Shown here: positions 54,531 to 64,000 of the stretch, in pieces | Layout: every line of letters starts with the position of its first letter | How positions within the stretch are numbered: the first letter of the stretch is position 1 | From: Gnetum montanum | Taxonomy: Eukaryota > Streptophyta > Gnetopsida > Gnetales > Gnetaceae | DNA length: 64,000 nt | Direction of reading: 5' to 3' | Assembly (NCBI GenBank): GCA_015680685.1 | Contig: MNCI01028269.1 | Coordinates: 108,811-172,810 of the forward strand | Position numbers and translations under genes: made by a program | The notes under the pieces: generated by a model | Databases searched by the model: none | What the model was told of the DNA's origin: nothing | What the model saw: the letters and a program-made list of their open reading frames with translations, nothing else

Positions 54531-57513
54531 TTAGGGAATCGCGAATCCCCGGCGCATAGGTTCGAAGTATTCAAAGAGTGTGCCGTCCTAAAGGGCGCGG
54601 ATGACATCCTTGGTTAGATTTCCTTCATCATCTTTGGCAAGGCGGTACAGGAAATTCCATTGTGGGTGGGAGGCGGACCAGCCGAAGAAATCGAAGGTGT
54701 TGCGGTTGCAGAGGAGCATATGATCCAGTTCCTGCTTTGTGAGCCGATACTGGCGCGAGCGCGCGTATTTGCTGAAAATGGCTTCGAACTTGGCCGGCTC
54801 GAACCGTCCTTCCGTGTCGAATACTTCTGAGTCGCTGCCGTGCTTTGCCCTGTGTATGTTTGCAACGTGTATCGGCAGCAATGGCGATGGAATCCAACCC
54901 TGAAACGCAAAACCAGCAAAACCGGACAGACAGCTTTGTTTAATCTTTTGGAGTGATGTGATGTTAAGGTGATTGTTTTCTAAAACTTGGCTTTGAGCCT
55001 TAACAAAGGTAAAGAAAAGAGATTAGGTTCTCATCCTTTGGTTGATGATATTAGATATAGTAGTGAGCTATTGAGCCTTTGGTTGATGATACTAGATATA
55101 GTAGTGATATGAGGGGATGACTTTGGGTAGTATTGAGCCTCGAGGAGGAGGAGAGAGTAATGAAGACTCTCAATAGTTTTCACTTTTGAGGCTGTATTGA
55201 GACTCCCTCCTTAGTGGGATGACCATAATGTTGAACCTCTTGGCTTAGGGGATTAGTATTGGGCACTTTGGGATGATCCTATGAAGTTTTCAAATGACCT
55301 TATTCAGTCTCCTTCTTTTGTGGGAGGGGTATTGACTCTTCAAATGATGACCTTAGATTGAGACCCTATGCAGTTTTCACTTTCCCTCTTTTGTGGGAGG
55401 GATATTGCATCTTCAAATGATGACCTTAGATTGAGACCCTCTGCAGTTTTCAGTCTTCCTTTTCCATGTTAAGGGTATTGAGTCTTCAAATGATGACCTT
55501 AGATTGAGTCCCTATATAGTTTTTAGTCTCACTTTTTGTGGGATGAGTACTGAACCTCCAAACTAGAAAATATTGACCCTTTACTTTGGTGGGATGAGTA
55601 TTGAGTACTTAAGTAGTATTGAGCCTCCCACTTTGATGGATAAGTATTGAGCCTCCCATCCTAAGGGAGCCTTCTGGGGATGAGCCTAATTAGTATTGAG
55701 GCCTCCCTTCTTACTAGGATATGTATCTAGTATTAACCCTCAATAATAGGATTGACTCTCTACTTTTGTGAAATGAGTATTGTTCATTAGGGGCATCAAA
55801 CGTAGATAGGATTAAGCCTTTGACCTTGGAGGATGAGTACTAGGCTTTGATAATGAGCCTAAGTAATATTGAGCTTTCATCCTGGAGCCTTTCAAATGAT
55901 GCCTGGGATAATATTGAAGCAGGATGAATACGTAGCTTTCAAGTAACGACCGTAAGTAGTATTGAGCCTCCTCCTTCGGTAGTATGAGTACCAGACTACG
56001 AGGCCAAACCTCCATAAAGACCATGTAAGTAATAGTAATCAAACTCTGCCTTAAACAGAATGTGAACATTGACCCTCTAAACCCAAAATGAAAAAGCTAT
56101 CACCAACTCACTCTCAGAGTCTCAGTACACAAGGAAACAAAGAAAATGTAAAAGGAGTGTCCGCAGTTTCTGCGTGAGTTTTGATAATTACGTACGGGAG
56201 AGGTGGAATAGGTGAGGGCAAGGTTGATGAGGAAGGCTGCCAAGACAGAGATGAAGCGACCGAATCCGATGGCACGGAAGCCCTGGTAAGTCTCCCACGG
56301 ATATATGATGCCGTCTCCGTTGCGATCGAAGAATGAGATGTGCTGCTGGAGCACGCTCATTCCTGCGTATTTTTGTCTGTGTTCCTGGCTCTGCGATCCC
56401 TCTGGCTCATCTCTGTCCACTGCCACCAACGCCCTCGCAACATCTTCTTAGCCAACCCATGCATCATCAAAACGCAGAATCAATCAATCAAATGAAATGA
56501 GTTGAATCACATCATCAATCAATCATCGATTACGAGTACGAATTGTCCTCCATCCATAGATTAATTGATCAGCTACCTAGCTAAAGAAGTAAATCCAAGT
56601 TGTCTGCTGTTAAAATCAGTTCAGCAAGATTGGGTTATTGGGTTCTCATCATTTTAGAATTCAAATAGGTAGATGGGTTGGATTCTAAGAGAAGAGAACC
56701 TGTAGTTTATGTAAAATCAAAGAGATGAGCATCATGAATTCCTTGAATGTCCTGTTCTTATGCAAAGTCATCATAAATGGCAAATCAAATTATAAGTAAT
56801 AGTTTAATTGAGCTTTTTGAATCTCTTGTTCTTGTGTAAAATCACCACCAATGACAAATCAAATTATAAGTAATAGTTTAACTGAGCTTTCAAAATAGCA
56901 CTTAAAAAACTTAGTAACTTTATTGATGAAGTGTTTACTACATATATTAGGTATAATGTTGTGAGTCTTGAGAAATTATAAAATGCATTTTGGCGGCAAA
57001 GCTAAATCATGAATAAAAAGGATCTGCAAAAGCAATTCTAAAACTGTTATCATCTTATGAATCAAAGGAAGTTTCAGTTAACATTAATAAAAATTCAGAT
57101 TCAGTTTCCATTTCATTAGAAAACGTAAATCCAGGCTGTTAGAAAACGTAAATCCAGGGTGTAAGTTTGATTTTAATCGGTAAGCCAAATCATGAACAAG
57201 AAAGTTTGGTAAAAGCAATTCTGAAACTAGCATGATGGGATCAATCCAAAAGAATCCCAGTAAATTTCAGGTTCCACTTTTAAGAAAATTAGATTGTATT
57301 CAAAAGCTTACAGGGCTTCGGGATGCCGTGATCTAGATCTGTGTTGATTTTGCGTTCGACAGTCACGGGCGCCTTGACGGCCACCGTCTGCAACGAATAA
57401 TCATCACCATCGGGATTCATGTGCAGCTCAAGTGTTACTTCTTCCTCCGACACATTCAAATCTTCTGTAGCAGCTGCCGAATTATGAGATTGCGGTGAGC
57501 CTTCTTGTTTCAT
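54531..57513 (-). CDS. CLO: caleosin / peroxygenase, three exons, with an in-frame stop near the C-terminus
   Basis: Exons (minus): 57513-57312, 56443-56196 and 54899-54588 (to the first stop) or 54531 (to the next). Splice sites are CCCT|GTAAGC ... AAG|AT, splitting a Tyr codon, and TCTCCC|GTACGT ... TTTCAG|GGT. The protein is 253 residues to the first stop. Exon 1 holds the variable N-terminus and INTDLDHGIPKP. Exon 2 holds VARALVAVD, SVLQQHISFFD, the EF-hand DRNGDGIIYPWE and the membrane segment FRAIGFGRFISVLAAFLINL. Exon 3 holds the proline knot PGWIPSPLLP, NIHRAKHGSDS, YDTEGRF-like FDTEGRFEPAKFE and GWSASHPQWNFLYRLAKD. Caleosins are Ca2+/haem lipid-droplet proteins with fatty-acid peroxygenase activity. 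At 54590-54588 a TAG replaces the usual Tyr of the conserved YDG; a further 18 codons (DGTLFEYFEP...) precede TAA. The start ATG at 57513 is the first in frame. Confidence 0.88.
54900..56195 (-). other. caleosin intron 2 (1296 bp) with tandem repeats
   Basis: GTACGT donor and TTTCAG acceptor. The plus-strand sequence 55040-55990 is full of TATTGAGCCTC/TTGAGACCCT words. Three units beginning CTTCAAATGATGACCTTAGA start at 55338, 55411 and 55484, exactly 73 bp apart. Confidence 0.75.
56444..57311 (-). other. caleosin intron 1 (868 bp)
   Basis: Donor GTAAGC and acceptor AAGAAG; the second AG is used, because the first would create TAA. It contains a short direct repeat (AATCAAATTATAAGTAATAGTTTAA at about 56781 and 56857) and no gene. 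Confidence 0.75.
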
Positions 57514-58158
57514 ATCTGGATCGCTGCCTCCGCTGTGCTCTAATTCTAATTCTGTTCTGATCTGTTCTTCTCTTGCTTGTCCGTTCAACTTGTAGATCAC
57601 AAAAAAACGAAACAGCAACAACGTGAAATGGAGATAGAAACCGAAATTTTAGTTCACCACCGTACAAGAACCTCTCGATTTCAATTTCATTTCGTAATGG
57701 AATCGAATAGATAAAAGGATTTAGAGTTAGACCCGTTAACGACAATCAGGAAACCTTGCGCACAAGAAAGGAAAAACAAAAAAGAGAGAGGCTCTTGAAT
57801 AACGTACTGGGCGGTTTGAGTGGAGTGCAGCCCCACCTAAATAAGATACTGGTGTTGATCCTTTACCGATCTTTCTCGAGCAATGCCCAGAATAATGAAA
57901 CTGTCACGCAAAATTATATTCATGGATGCGTAGCGGATACGGTTTGAACAGATAACAGTGTAGTGTTGGAAAATTGCAATTGCTTTGGGTGCTAAAACGA
58001 CGTTCTTGATTTGAAAGGCAAATTCTCAGCTGTTCATCACCATGTGTGTTATTGTGACATCTGTATCAGTTGTGAGTCACCGACAAGGCAACCTATTATT
58101 TAGCGTAATTCGCTGCCATCATGACGGATGTGATGTTACCGTAGCTACACCCCACCTT
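57514..58158. other. upstream region of the caleosin gene
   Basis: About 645 bp between the caleosin ATG and the viral sequence. It should contain the 5' leader and promoter. No convincing TATA box or other element stands out. Confidence 0.4.
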
Positions 58159-58709
58159 ATCTCTAAATGCTGTTGTGCATTTTTAGATAATATTAAAATA
58201 TCATCGATATATACTAATATAAAATTATACTCTCTAAATATTGTATCCATTACGTGTTGAAATATGGAAGGTGCAGTTTTAATCCCAAAAGGTAAAACTG
58301 TTCATTGATACAATTCTTCAGGTACTGTGAATGCTGTTTTCCACCTGTCTTGTGGTATAATCTGAATTTGCCAGAATCCAAACTTAAGATCAAATTTTGA
58401 ATAAATATGGGTATTCTTTAACTTTTGAAAAAGGTCATCCTTAGAGGGTATTGGATGTTGGATAGGTTTTATAATTTCATTTAAAGGTTTATAATTAACT
58501 ACAAGTCTTTTTTTTGCCTCTAGTTAGTTCAGCTCTTTTATTGACATAGAAAGAGGCAAACATACTTGTACTTGGTGTAATAAAACCTTTATCTAATAAC
58601 TCTTTGATTTCCTTTTCACATTCCTACCTCAATTCAGGATTCATACCTATGTGATGAGCTTTGGCTTTTATTTTGATGTTATCAAGTAATTCTATTTTAC
58701 ACCAATGCT
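58159..58709 (-). pseudogene. inverted caulimovirus RT fragment
   Basis: On the minus strand it matches the RT frame at 63510-64000 of this window and extends past it to the catalytic YIDD motif (about 58210-58200), which the plus-strand copy would reach only beyond the window edge. It has one extra A in an A-run, a 6-nt deletion and substitutions, so it is frameshifted. The inversion junction with the movement region is at about 58709/58710. Confidence 0.85.
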
Positions 58710-59374
58710 TATATTCAACGTATTTCTCAGTTTTGTGCTAGTTCGAATGGTACTCAACCCTTACCGGTACCTAAACGTTCTGAAATATATCCTAAGACTA
58801 GTTTGAAATGGACAGAATCATTTAAAGAAATGTATTTATCTGAGTGCCACTTAGAAATTAGTGGATCAGGACTGAGACCAGTAGGTTTAACTTTCTTTAG
58901 TACATTAGAATGTATGAAGTGGATCAAGGAAGGATACAACTATGTTCATATGGCTGAACTATCCATTCACATCCACCCTCACTTTAACTACAGGTTAAAT
59001 AACCCATACTAGATTGCTTTAGTAGATAAACGTTTTAAGAATTTTAATGATGCAATTATAACACAGGCCAAAGGAACGTTAGAAACTGATGCTTTAATCG
59101 TAATGTTTCCAAATTTTACGTTATCATTGATCCGAATTTATGTAATAGTATGATGTTAATTGTCTACATTCCAGTAGATATGGTAGAACATACGATATAT
59201 GCTACCATAGGCACTAGATTATGTTTTAAGTTATTTAATAGTACGAGTATCCAAACGCTGTTACTCTTTGGTGAATAAAAAGTCCAAGTAGGTACAACGA
59301 ATTTAGAATATGGTGTTCATATTAATACAGAAAATCTGCCTGTACACACACAGTATCCAGATTTATCAACAGAG
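58710..59374 (+). pseudogene. caulimovirus movement-protein region, broken
   Basis: Resembles the 30K-type movement protein of caulimovirids: TSLKWTES, LSIHIHPHFNY, IALVDKRFKNFNDAI, GTLETDALIV, LIVYIPVDM and YATIGTRLCFKLF occur in order. Breaks: in-frame TAG at 59010, a frameshift near 59125 and TAA at 59276. The 5' end is cut at the inversion junction, so no start codon is assigned. Confidence 0.75.
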
Positions 59375-60577
59375 ATGTCCTCGTATTTCGAATATTTGAG
59401 ACCATCTCAAACACATTCAAAAAGGCGTACACAGGTTAGGTTACGACCACCAAAATTCATAAATGAAGATCCTTTTTCAACCTTGCTGAAGAAATCGGTT
59501 AAACTCTTTTCTTCAAATACTTTCTTTCCAACTTATTCTCCTGGTAGATGGGAAACACCTGTTGAAGAACAACAGAAACAGGTTAGAGAAATGTTGTTAG
59601 CCCGAAAAACTTTACAACTAAAAGAGGAGAAACGACAAAGGAAAGAACAAGAAAAGAAGGAAAGACAACGGGAATCATCTTCAGAAGCATATGTCGTTGG
59701 AGAAGATCCATTGTGCAGACATAAAGAATTAGTTCAATCCGATTCTCATTATAAATGCAGAGAATGTGATGCTTTAGTATCTTCATTCTCCCAATTGCAT
59801 GCGAATATCAAGGAAGAAAAGGATAAAAAACTAGAAAATCCTACACAGGACAATCCAAAGAAAATTAAGATAGATGAGGAGCTAAAGAAGAAAGAAGAAG
59901 AACATCCTAAGAAATTTTGGGATAGTCAAAAACTAGGATCTGGAGCAGCAGCCACAACATCTGGTCAGAATTATATATCGAACCAGAAGGAAACCACTGG
60001 AACAGATTCGGTTTATCATATGAAAACAAAAGCTACACCTTCAGCCCCATCTGATATTCTTTGTCTACAAAATTGGACAAACACGGCGTTAGGAGAAATA
60101 TTAGAGTATCAGGCCTTAGAAGTTAAAATATTAGATGACATGCCGAAAGATATGAAATATCTTGCAAAGGTTTGGATGCCTAAGCAACCCCAACCTTCTG
60201 CACCACCATTCATTCCATCAACCTCGTCGTCTGAATCTTCATCCAATAAGATTCCTTCAACTCATTCACCTCCTAGACAAAGCTATACACATAGAGGTAG
60301 AGCTAATAGGAAAAAGCAAAGATTAGCGGAGGAAGAAAAGTTGAAAACTAAATTAGGAAAACTTCATATCAATATGAATAGACAAAGAGCTGAAGAGTCT
60401 TCTTCTACTACTTCAGTTAAACCCGCATCATTAGATTCGGAAGAAGAAGATTTAGTTAGACAGCATCATAAATATGCACAAACGATTAAGCCAACGGAAG
60501 TGTTGATGACACAGATGAGAAAAGCTGGTGTCAACCAACCAACATTTACAATGGATAATAAAACATTAAAAGAATGA
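59375..60577 (+). CDS. caulimovirus polyprotein segment between movement and coat regions (400 aa)
   Basis: An open frame of 400 codons in the same frame as the movement C-terminus upstream and the coat region downstream, so it is probably part of one polyprotein. An Arg/Lys/Glu-rich coiled coil spans about residues 60-110. A CxH...CxxC pattern follows (LCRHKEL...YKCRECDAL, about residues 112-135), a possible zinc site. Ser/Pro-rich linkers and a basic stretch (RANRKKQRLAEEEK) come after. It ends at TGA 60575-60577, which looks like a single point change, since the frame stays open beyond it. The role within the virus is unclear; a virion-associated or capsid N-terminal region is possible. 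Confidence 0.65.
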   Translation: MSSYFEYLRPSQTHSKRRTQVRLRPPKFINEDPFSTLLKKSVKLFSSNTFFPTYSPGRWETPVEEQQKQVREMLLARKTLQLKEEKRQRKEQEKKERQRESSSEAYVVGEDPLCRHKELVQSDSHYKCRECDALVSSFSQLHANIKEEKDKKLENPTQDNPKKIKIDEELKKKEEEHPKKFWDSQKLGSGAAATTSGQNYISNQKETTGTDSVYHMKTKATPSAPSDILCLQNWTNTALGEILEYQALEVKILDDMPKDMKYLAKVWMPKQPQPSAPPFIPSTSSSESSSNKIPSTHSPPRQSYTHRGRANRKKQRLAEEEKLKTKLGKLHINMNRQRAEESSSTTSVKPASLDSEEEDLVRQHHKYAQTIKPTEVLMTQMRKAGVNQPTFTMDNKTLKE

Positions 60578-61501
60578 CAAGACGTTATAGATGGAATACA
60601 ATCTTTCTTAGATACACAGATATTTCTAGAAGAGAAAGAACCCCATCTAGCCATTGTAAACACAACATACAACTTCCGTGAAATCCTAAGACGATGGTGG
60701 ACAAATCTCCCGCCTGCCATAGAATATAAGTTAACTATGTCGCCAGTAGTAGTGTTTCTGAATTCTATTATTAAAGAGTTTTTAGGAGTAAAAACTAATT
60801 TAGAGTCTGTTTATAGAAATAGTTTCTTCAAAGCTAGACTTAGTAAAATTCAAGATCTACAATCTTATCTCAATGAAATGGAAGCATGGTATTATCAAGG
60901 TAAGCTAACACAAGAGGTTGCCGCTAAAGAACACTTAATTGGTTCTTTACCACAGCCATTCTGTAATAAATACCTTGCTGATCTAAAAAGACAAGATCTA
61001 ATTCTAGGTAAGATGTCATTTGGACAAATTAGGCAATTTTTATTTGATACAAATAGGGAAATGTGCTATAATGAGCAAACACAAATGCTCATGAAAGACT
61101 TATCAAAAAAGCTGGGAAAAAGTTTATGTTTATACCTTTGTCCAGAGGAAAAGTATTACAAAGACAAAAAGACAAAACAGTCTAAACAAAAAGGAAAATC
61201 TAAAATGAGAACGTCTGGTAAACAATGGAGACGGAAACAACCTAAAACAGTTAGGAAGTATCCAAGTTACTTTAGAAGACGTCAAAACAAATTAAAACAA
61301 AAAGATGTAAAATGTTATCTATGTAATGGTTCGCATTTTGCTAATCAGTGTCCTGATAAAGCAAAACATCCTAAAAAGATGCATTTTATACAAAAGCATA
61401 AATTAAATGAACAATTTTATGAATATCTTTCTGATGACAATGTAACCTATAATCCTACTCAGGATATTATATACAATAGTCAGGAAGATTATGATATCTA
61501 A
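60578..61501 (+). pseudogene. caulimovirus coat-protein region with zinc knuckle
   Basis: Continues the 59375 frame after the TGA to TAA at 61499-61501; the first internal ATG is 60737. It contains a helical capsid-like core (RRWWTNLPPAIEY, NSFFKARLSKIQDLQ), a strongly basic stretch (residues KTKQSKQKGKSK, RRKQPKTVRK) and a CCHC knuckle reading CYLCNGSHFANQC. It ends acidic. The fold order (capsid core, basic region, knuckle) is typical of caulimovirid coat proteins. The copy is separated from its upstream part by the stop and lacks an independent viral start. Confidence 0.75.
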
Positions 61502-61503
61502 AA

Positions 61504-61665
61504 CATTTTGATAAATACCTCCAAGTGAAAAATTTAAATAAAGTAGCTCATACTCGGCTTATAAGGTGGAGTTTATTTCTTGCTAATTTTCATTTTGAAA
61601 GTCAGTATATAGATGGTAAGAAGAATGCCTTAGCAGACTTTCTTACCAGAGAGTTTCATGTTTGA
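61504..61665 (+). pseudogene. caulimovirus RNase H C-terminal tail, detached
   Basis: A 53-codon stretch with RLIRWSLFLANFHFE, YIDGKKNALADFLTREF and TGA at 61663-61665 matches the end of the caulimovirid RNase H domain. The rest of protease-RT-RNase H that should precede it is missing, so the coat region is joined directly to it by a deletion or recombination. Confidence 0.75.
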
Positions 61666-61750
61666 TTAATCTTTTTGGGGAGTATGTACAGAAGTATTAT
61701 ACTAGGAAGGATGGACTAGACGCTACACTAGAAGATTAAGAGGTGTTAAT

Positions 61751-62385
61751 ATGACCAATATGTATTTACGTCATAGTGAAATGCAGATATACAGGACAGA
61801 TTACCAAGATCAATGGACTGAATTCTGCCGTCTCAACAAAAATCATGGTGGTTAAAATTTGGGTGTACTCCTCGTTATTTTCCTGATGATTATCCTAATA
61901 ATGTTATTAGAGCCATTAGATTAGAAAATTGTGGAGGTCTACACTATTTCATGAATGTGCAATCCCTTGCATGGCATGTGCTTCATCGAGAAACAGATTC
62001 CCCATCTTATTATCTCACCTCAGCATTCTCATTTAGGATGGATTATCAAAATCCATGGGCTTATGCATGGTACCAGGATATCTTCACAGCTACAGAAGAA
62101 GATATTCTCCAACATTGCCGTCAACAGCGCCTACCAACTACTCTGGAACTTCATCATCTCAATCCAGAATATCTTCAATACCGAGGAATTGGTGTGACCC
62201 ATATCCATGAATTCTTGCTTTATGATAACCCAGAAGAAGACATATTGTCAGAGCCATCAGATCCGCCATCGGATCCTCCATCTGATGACTTTATCAATGA
62301 AGAGACACCTAATGAAGATAGTCCGCACACTGAAGATTCTGACGCCTCAGCATCAGAATTAGATTTGGAGGCCGAAGACCCTTAG
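61751..62385 (+). pseudogene. unrecognised caulimovirus ORF ('X'), one frameshift
   Basis: ATG at 61751 opens MTNMYLRHSEMQIYRTDYQ. A frameshift near 61835 is needed to reach the main frame, which is then open to TAG 62383-62385. The body contains WWLKFGCTPRYFPDDYP, IRAIRLENCGGLHYF, and AWHVLHRE..SPSYYLTSA. The C-terminal ~50 residues are Pro/Asp/Glu/Ser-rich. It lies just after the RNase H tail and overlaps the next frame by about 43 nt in the -1 register. Position after RNase H would suit a transactivator/inclusion-body gene, but I see no family motif to confirm it. Confidence 0.5.
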
Positions 62386-64000
62386 GAGGACATTTAGAGT
62401 TCCCCAGCAGTAGAATCCCTTCGCTAGCTAAATCTAGTAGATATGACATCCAATTAGATACAGAATTAGATGATTTAAAAACTGAGATAAGTATGTTAAA
62501 AACTAAATTAGAGAATACACCTTTAGAAAATATACCTAAATATATGTATATTGAAAGTCAGTTAAATAAAAAGAAAAATGAATATAAAAAACTAAAACAA
62601 GCTCTAAGATCACAAGACATCTTTCTAGATGCCCAACCTATTCAATCTTCGGAAAGCATTGAAGAGGAATTAGAGGACCTAGAAGGATTTATCCAATCTG
62701 AATTAACAAAGGATAAAGACAAACAACCCATAGAGGAAGAGGAACCTGTAACCCCTAGAGTAGAAAAGGTGGAAGAAGTCTATTCACCACAGATTTTGGA
62801 AACCGTTAACAAATCCATTTGGAGAACTAAAAGAATAGAACAATTAAAAGAGTTTATTCAATGGGCACAAGATGAAATAGATGCTCTTCAATTAGAAGAG
62901 GATAATGATAAGAAAAAATTATATGAAGTAGAAACAAAACTTAATCATCCTTTGATGATTAATGCTAACAAAACTACACCATCAGTAGTACCTATATGTA
63001 CATTTTTAATTAAATTGCAAGGATATAAACCATATCTAGTAGATGCATTAATAGATACAGGAGCAGAAGTTTCTGTAGCAAAAGCTAGTATTATTCCTTC
63101 CCATTTGTGGAAAGAAACTAAACCTTTCTTTGTTAGGTTTGACAAGGTAGATAAGAAAATTACAAAGAAGTCGTCTTTGCCAATAAAGACTCCATTAGGA
63201 AATATAATATATTTCTCAGTACATCTGATAGAATGGTTAGATTATGACATGCTCATAGGTGTTGATAATCTTAGATTATTAGAACCTTATCAGATTATGA
63301 GTGATAAAATTATATTGCAAAAATATGCATATCCTAGAATATTATATCCAACCAAGAGATTTAAAAACTGTGAAGAGGTAAAACCAATCAAATCATCAAT
63401 ATGGGTAATCCATCAAATCCAACAGAAAGCAGAAGAATTTGGAAAGTTAAAGCAGAAGCTTTTGACTATAGCCAGTGAGGATCCTGCAGCTTTCAGACAT
63501 CGAAAAGAGCATTGGTGTAAAATAGAATTACTTGATAACATCAAAATAAAAGCCAAAGCTCATCACATAGGTATGAATCCTGAATTGAGGCAGGAATGTA
63601 AAAAGGAAATCAAAGAGTTATTAGATAAAGGTTTTATTACACCAAGTACAAGTATGTTTGCCTGTGTAGCTTTCTATGTCAATAAAAGAGCTGAACTAAC
63701 TAGAGGCAAAAAAAGACTTGTAGTTAATTATAAACCTTTAAATGAAATTATAAAACCTATCCAACATCCAATACCCTCTAAGGATGACCTTTTCCAAAAG
63801 TTAAAGAATACCCATATTTATTCGAAATTTGATCTTAAGTCTGGATTCTGGCAAATTCAGATTATACCACAAGACAGGTGGAAGATAGCATTCACAGTAC
63901 CTGGAGGATTGTATCAATGGATAGTTTTACCGTTTGGGATTAAAACTGCACCTTCCATATTTCAACAGGTAATGGATACAATATTTAGAGAGTATAATTT
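62343..64000 (+). CDS. caulimovirus protease-reverse transcriptase, open at the window end
   Basis: An uninterrupted frame of 552 codons from 62343 that runs off the window; the first ATG is 62493. The N-terminal ~190 residues are predicted helical/coiled coil (KTEISMLKTKLEN, IEEELEDLEGF, IEQLKEFIQWAQDEID). The aspartic protease has ALIDTGAEVSVA (near 63050) and MLIGVDNLRLL. RT motifs follow: HWCKIELLDNI, GFITPSTSMFA, RLVVNYKPLN, FDLKSGFWQIQI and LPFGIKTAPSIFQ. The YxDD motif and RNase H lie beyond the edge. It is the best preserved viral part, in contrast with the broken movement and coat regions. A -1 overlap with ORF X suggests frameshifting, reinitiation or an indel. Confidence 0.85.

Larger units (their letters stand above)
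58159..64000 (+). mobile_element. endogenous caulimovirus (EVE), rearranged, continues past the window
   Basis: Segments in order: inverted RT fragment (58159-58709), movement-protein region (58710-59374), a lysine/glutamate-rich ORF (59375-60577), a coat region with zinc knuckle (60578-61501), an RNase H tail (61504-61665), an ORF of unknown function (61751-62385) and protease-RT (62343 to the end). These are hallmarks of Caulimoviridae. It is an integrated, mutated copy: movement and coat regions carry stops and a frameshift. Genus not assigned. Confidence 0.88.

Noticed and set aside
56447-56448. alternative caleosin exon 2 acceptor three bases upstream
   Set aside because: Using it would add AAG and create a TAA codon at the exon 1/exon 2 junction; the AG at 56445-56444 yields the conserved PYVARAL reading.
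57619-57621. longer caleosin N-terminus starting at 57621
   Set aside because: The codon there is TTG, not ATG; the first in-frame ATG is at 57513.
62343-62385. possible -1 ribosomal frameshift heptamer between ORF X and the viral pol frame
   Set aside because: No X XXY YYZ slippery heptamer is present in the overlap. Reinitiation or an indel is as likely, so no frameshift feature was annotated.

Overview
This window is a piece of a plant nuclear genome, most likely a seed plant with a large, retrotransposon-packed genome (a gymnosperm would fit, but nothing here fixes the species). The evidence is nested LTR retrotransposons primed by tRNA-Asp, a spliced caleosin gene with plant-type GT-AG introns, an endogenous caulimovirus (a plant pararetrovirus) and a decayed Helitron. 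Almost all coding sequence is broken by stops and frameshifts. I name the LTR elements E1-E6.

Layout: 1-2718 is the 3' end of E1 (plus strand), inserted in E2. 2719-8387 is the rest of E2 (plus), which sits inside an older LTR (8388-8644). 8650-9835 is a decayed Helitron Rep gene, followed by a GC-richer anonymous segment. 11469-12262 is a truncated inverted LTR. 12263-20683 is E3 (plus, rearranged 5' end), also sitting in an older LTR remnant (20684-20987). 22612-28985 is E6 (minus). 28986-32440 holds an 86-bp tandem repeat and a Ty3/gypsy reverse transcriptase remnant. 32454-51661 is a three-level nest: a small copia/TRIM-like element contains E4 (33108-50845, minus, TSD ATCCT), which contains E5 (40647-47982, plus, TSD ACTAG). 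54531-57513 is a caleosin/peroxygenase gene (minus). 58159-64000 is a rearranged endogenous caulimovirus that runs off the window.

The most interesting system is the E1-E6 lineage. Its members carry gag, with or without a DSG protease, and show no RT or integrase. They then have a long non-coding spacer and a second gene. In E2, E3 and E4 this second gene (ORF2) is a protein of about 900 codons: a basic N-terminus, a globular domain like the 'putative plant transposon protein' family, a long coiled coil and a fixed MEEPPPPRTT-like end. In E5 and E6 it is replaced by a gene of about 62 codons. In all five elements where the start can be seen, the second gene's ATG directly follows a 55-63-nt mini-intron (AAG|GTA...CAG|ATG). 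In the ORF2 elements the spacer also carries a copy of the LTR promoter layout (GATATC-palindrome array plus TATA box). This suggests that ORF2 is a separately promoted, spliced accessory gene of a non-autonomous gag-type retrotransposon family.

The caleosin gene is complete in three exons, except for an in-frame TAG close to its C-terminus. The caulimovirus sequence lies about 650 bp upstream of its start codon. The viral part mixes a badly broken movement/coat region, an inverted RT fragment, a detached RNase H tail, an unrecognised ORF and a clean protease-RT frame that is still open at the window edge.
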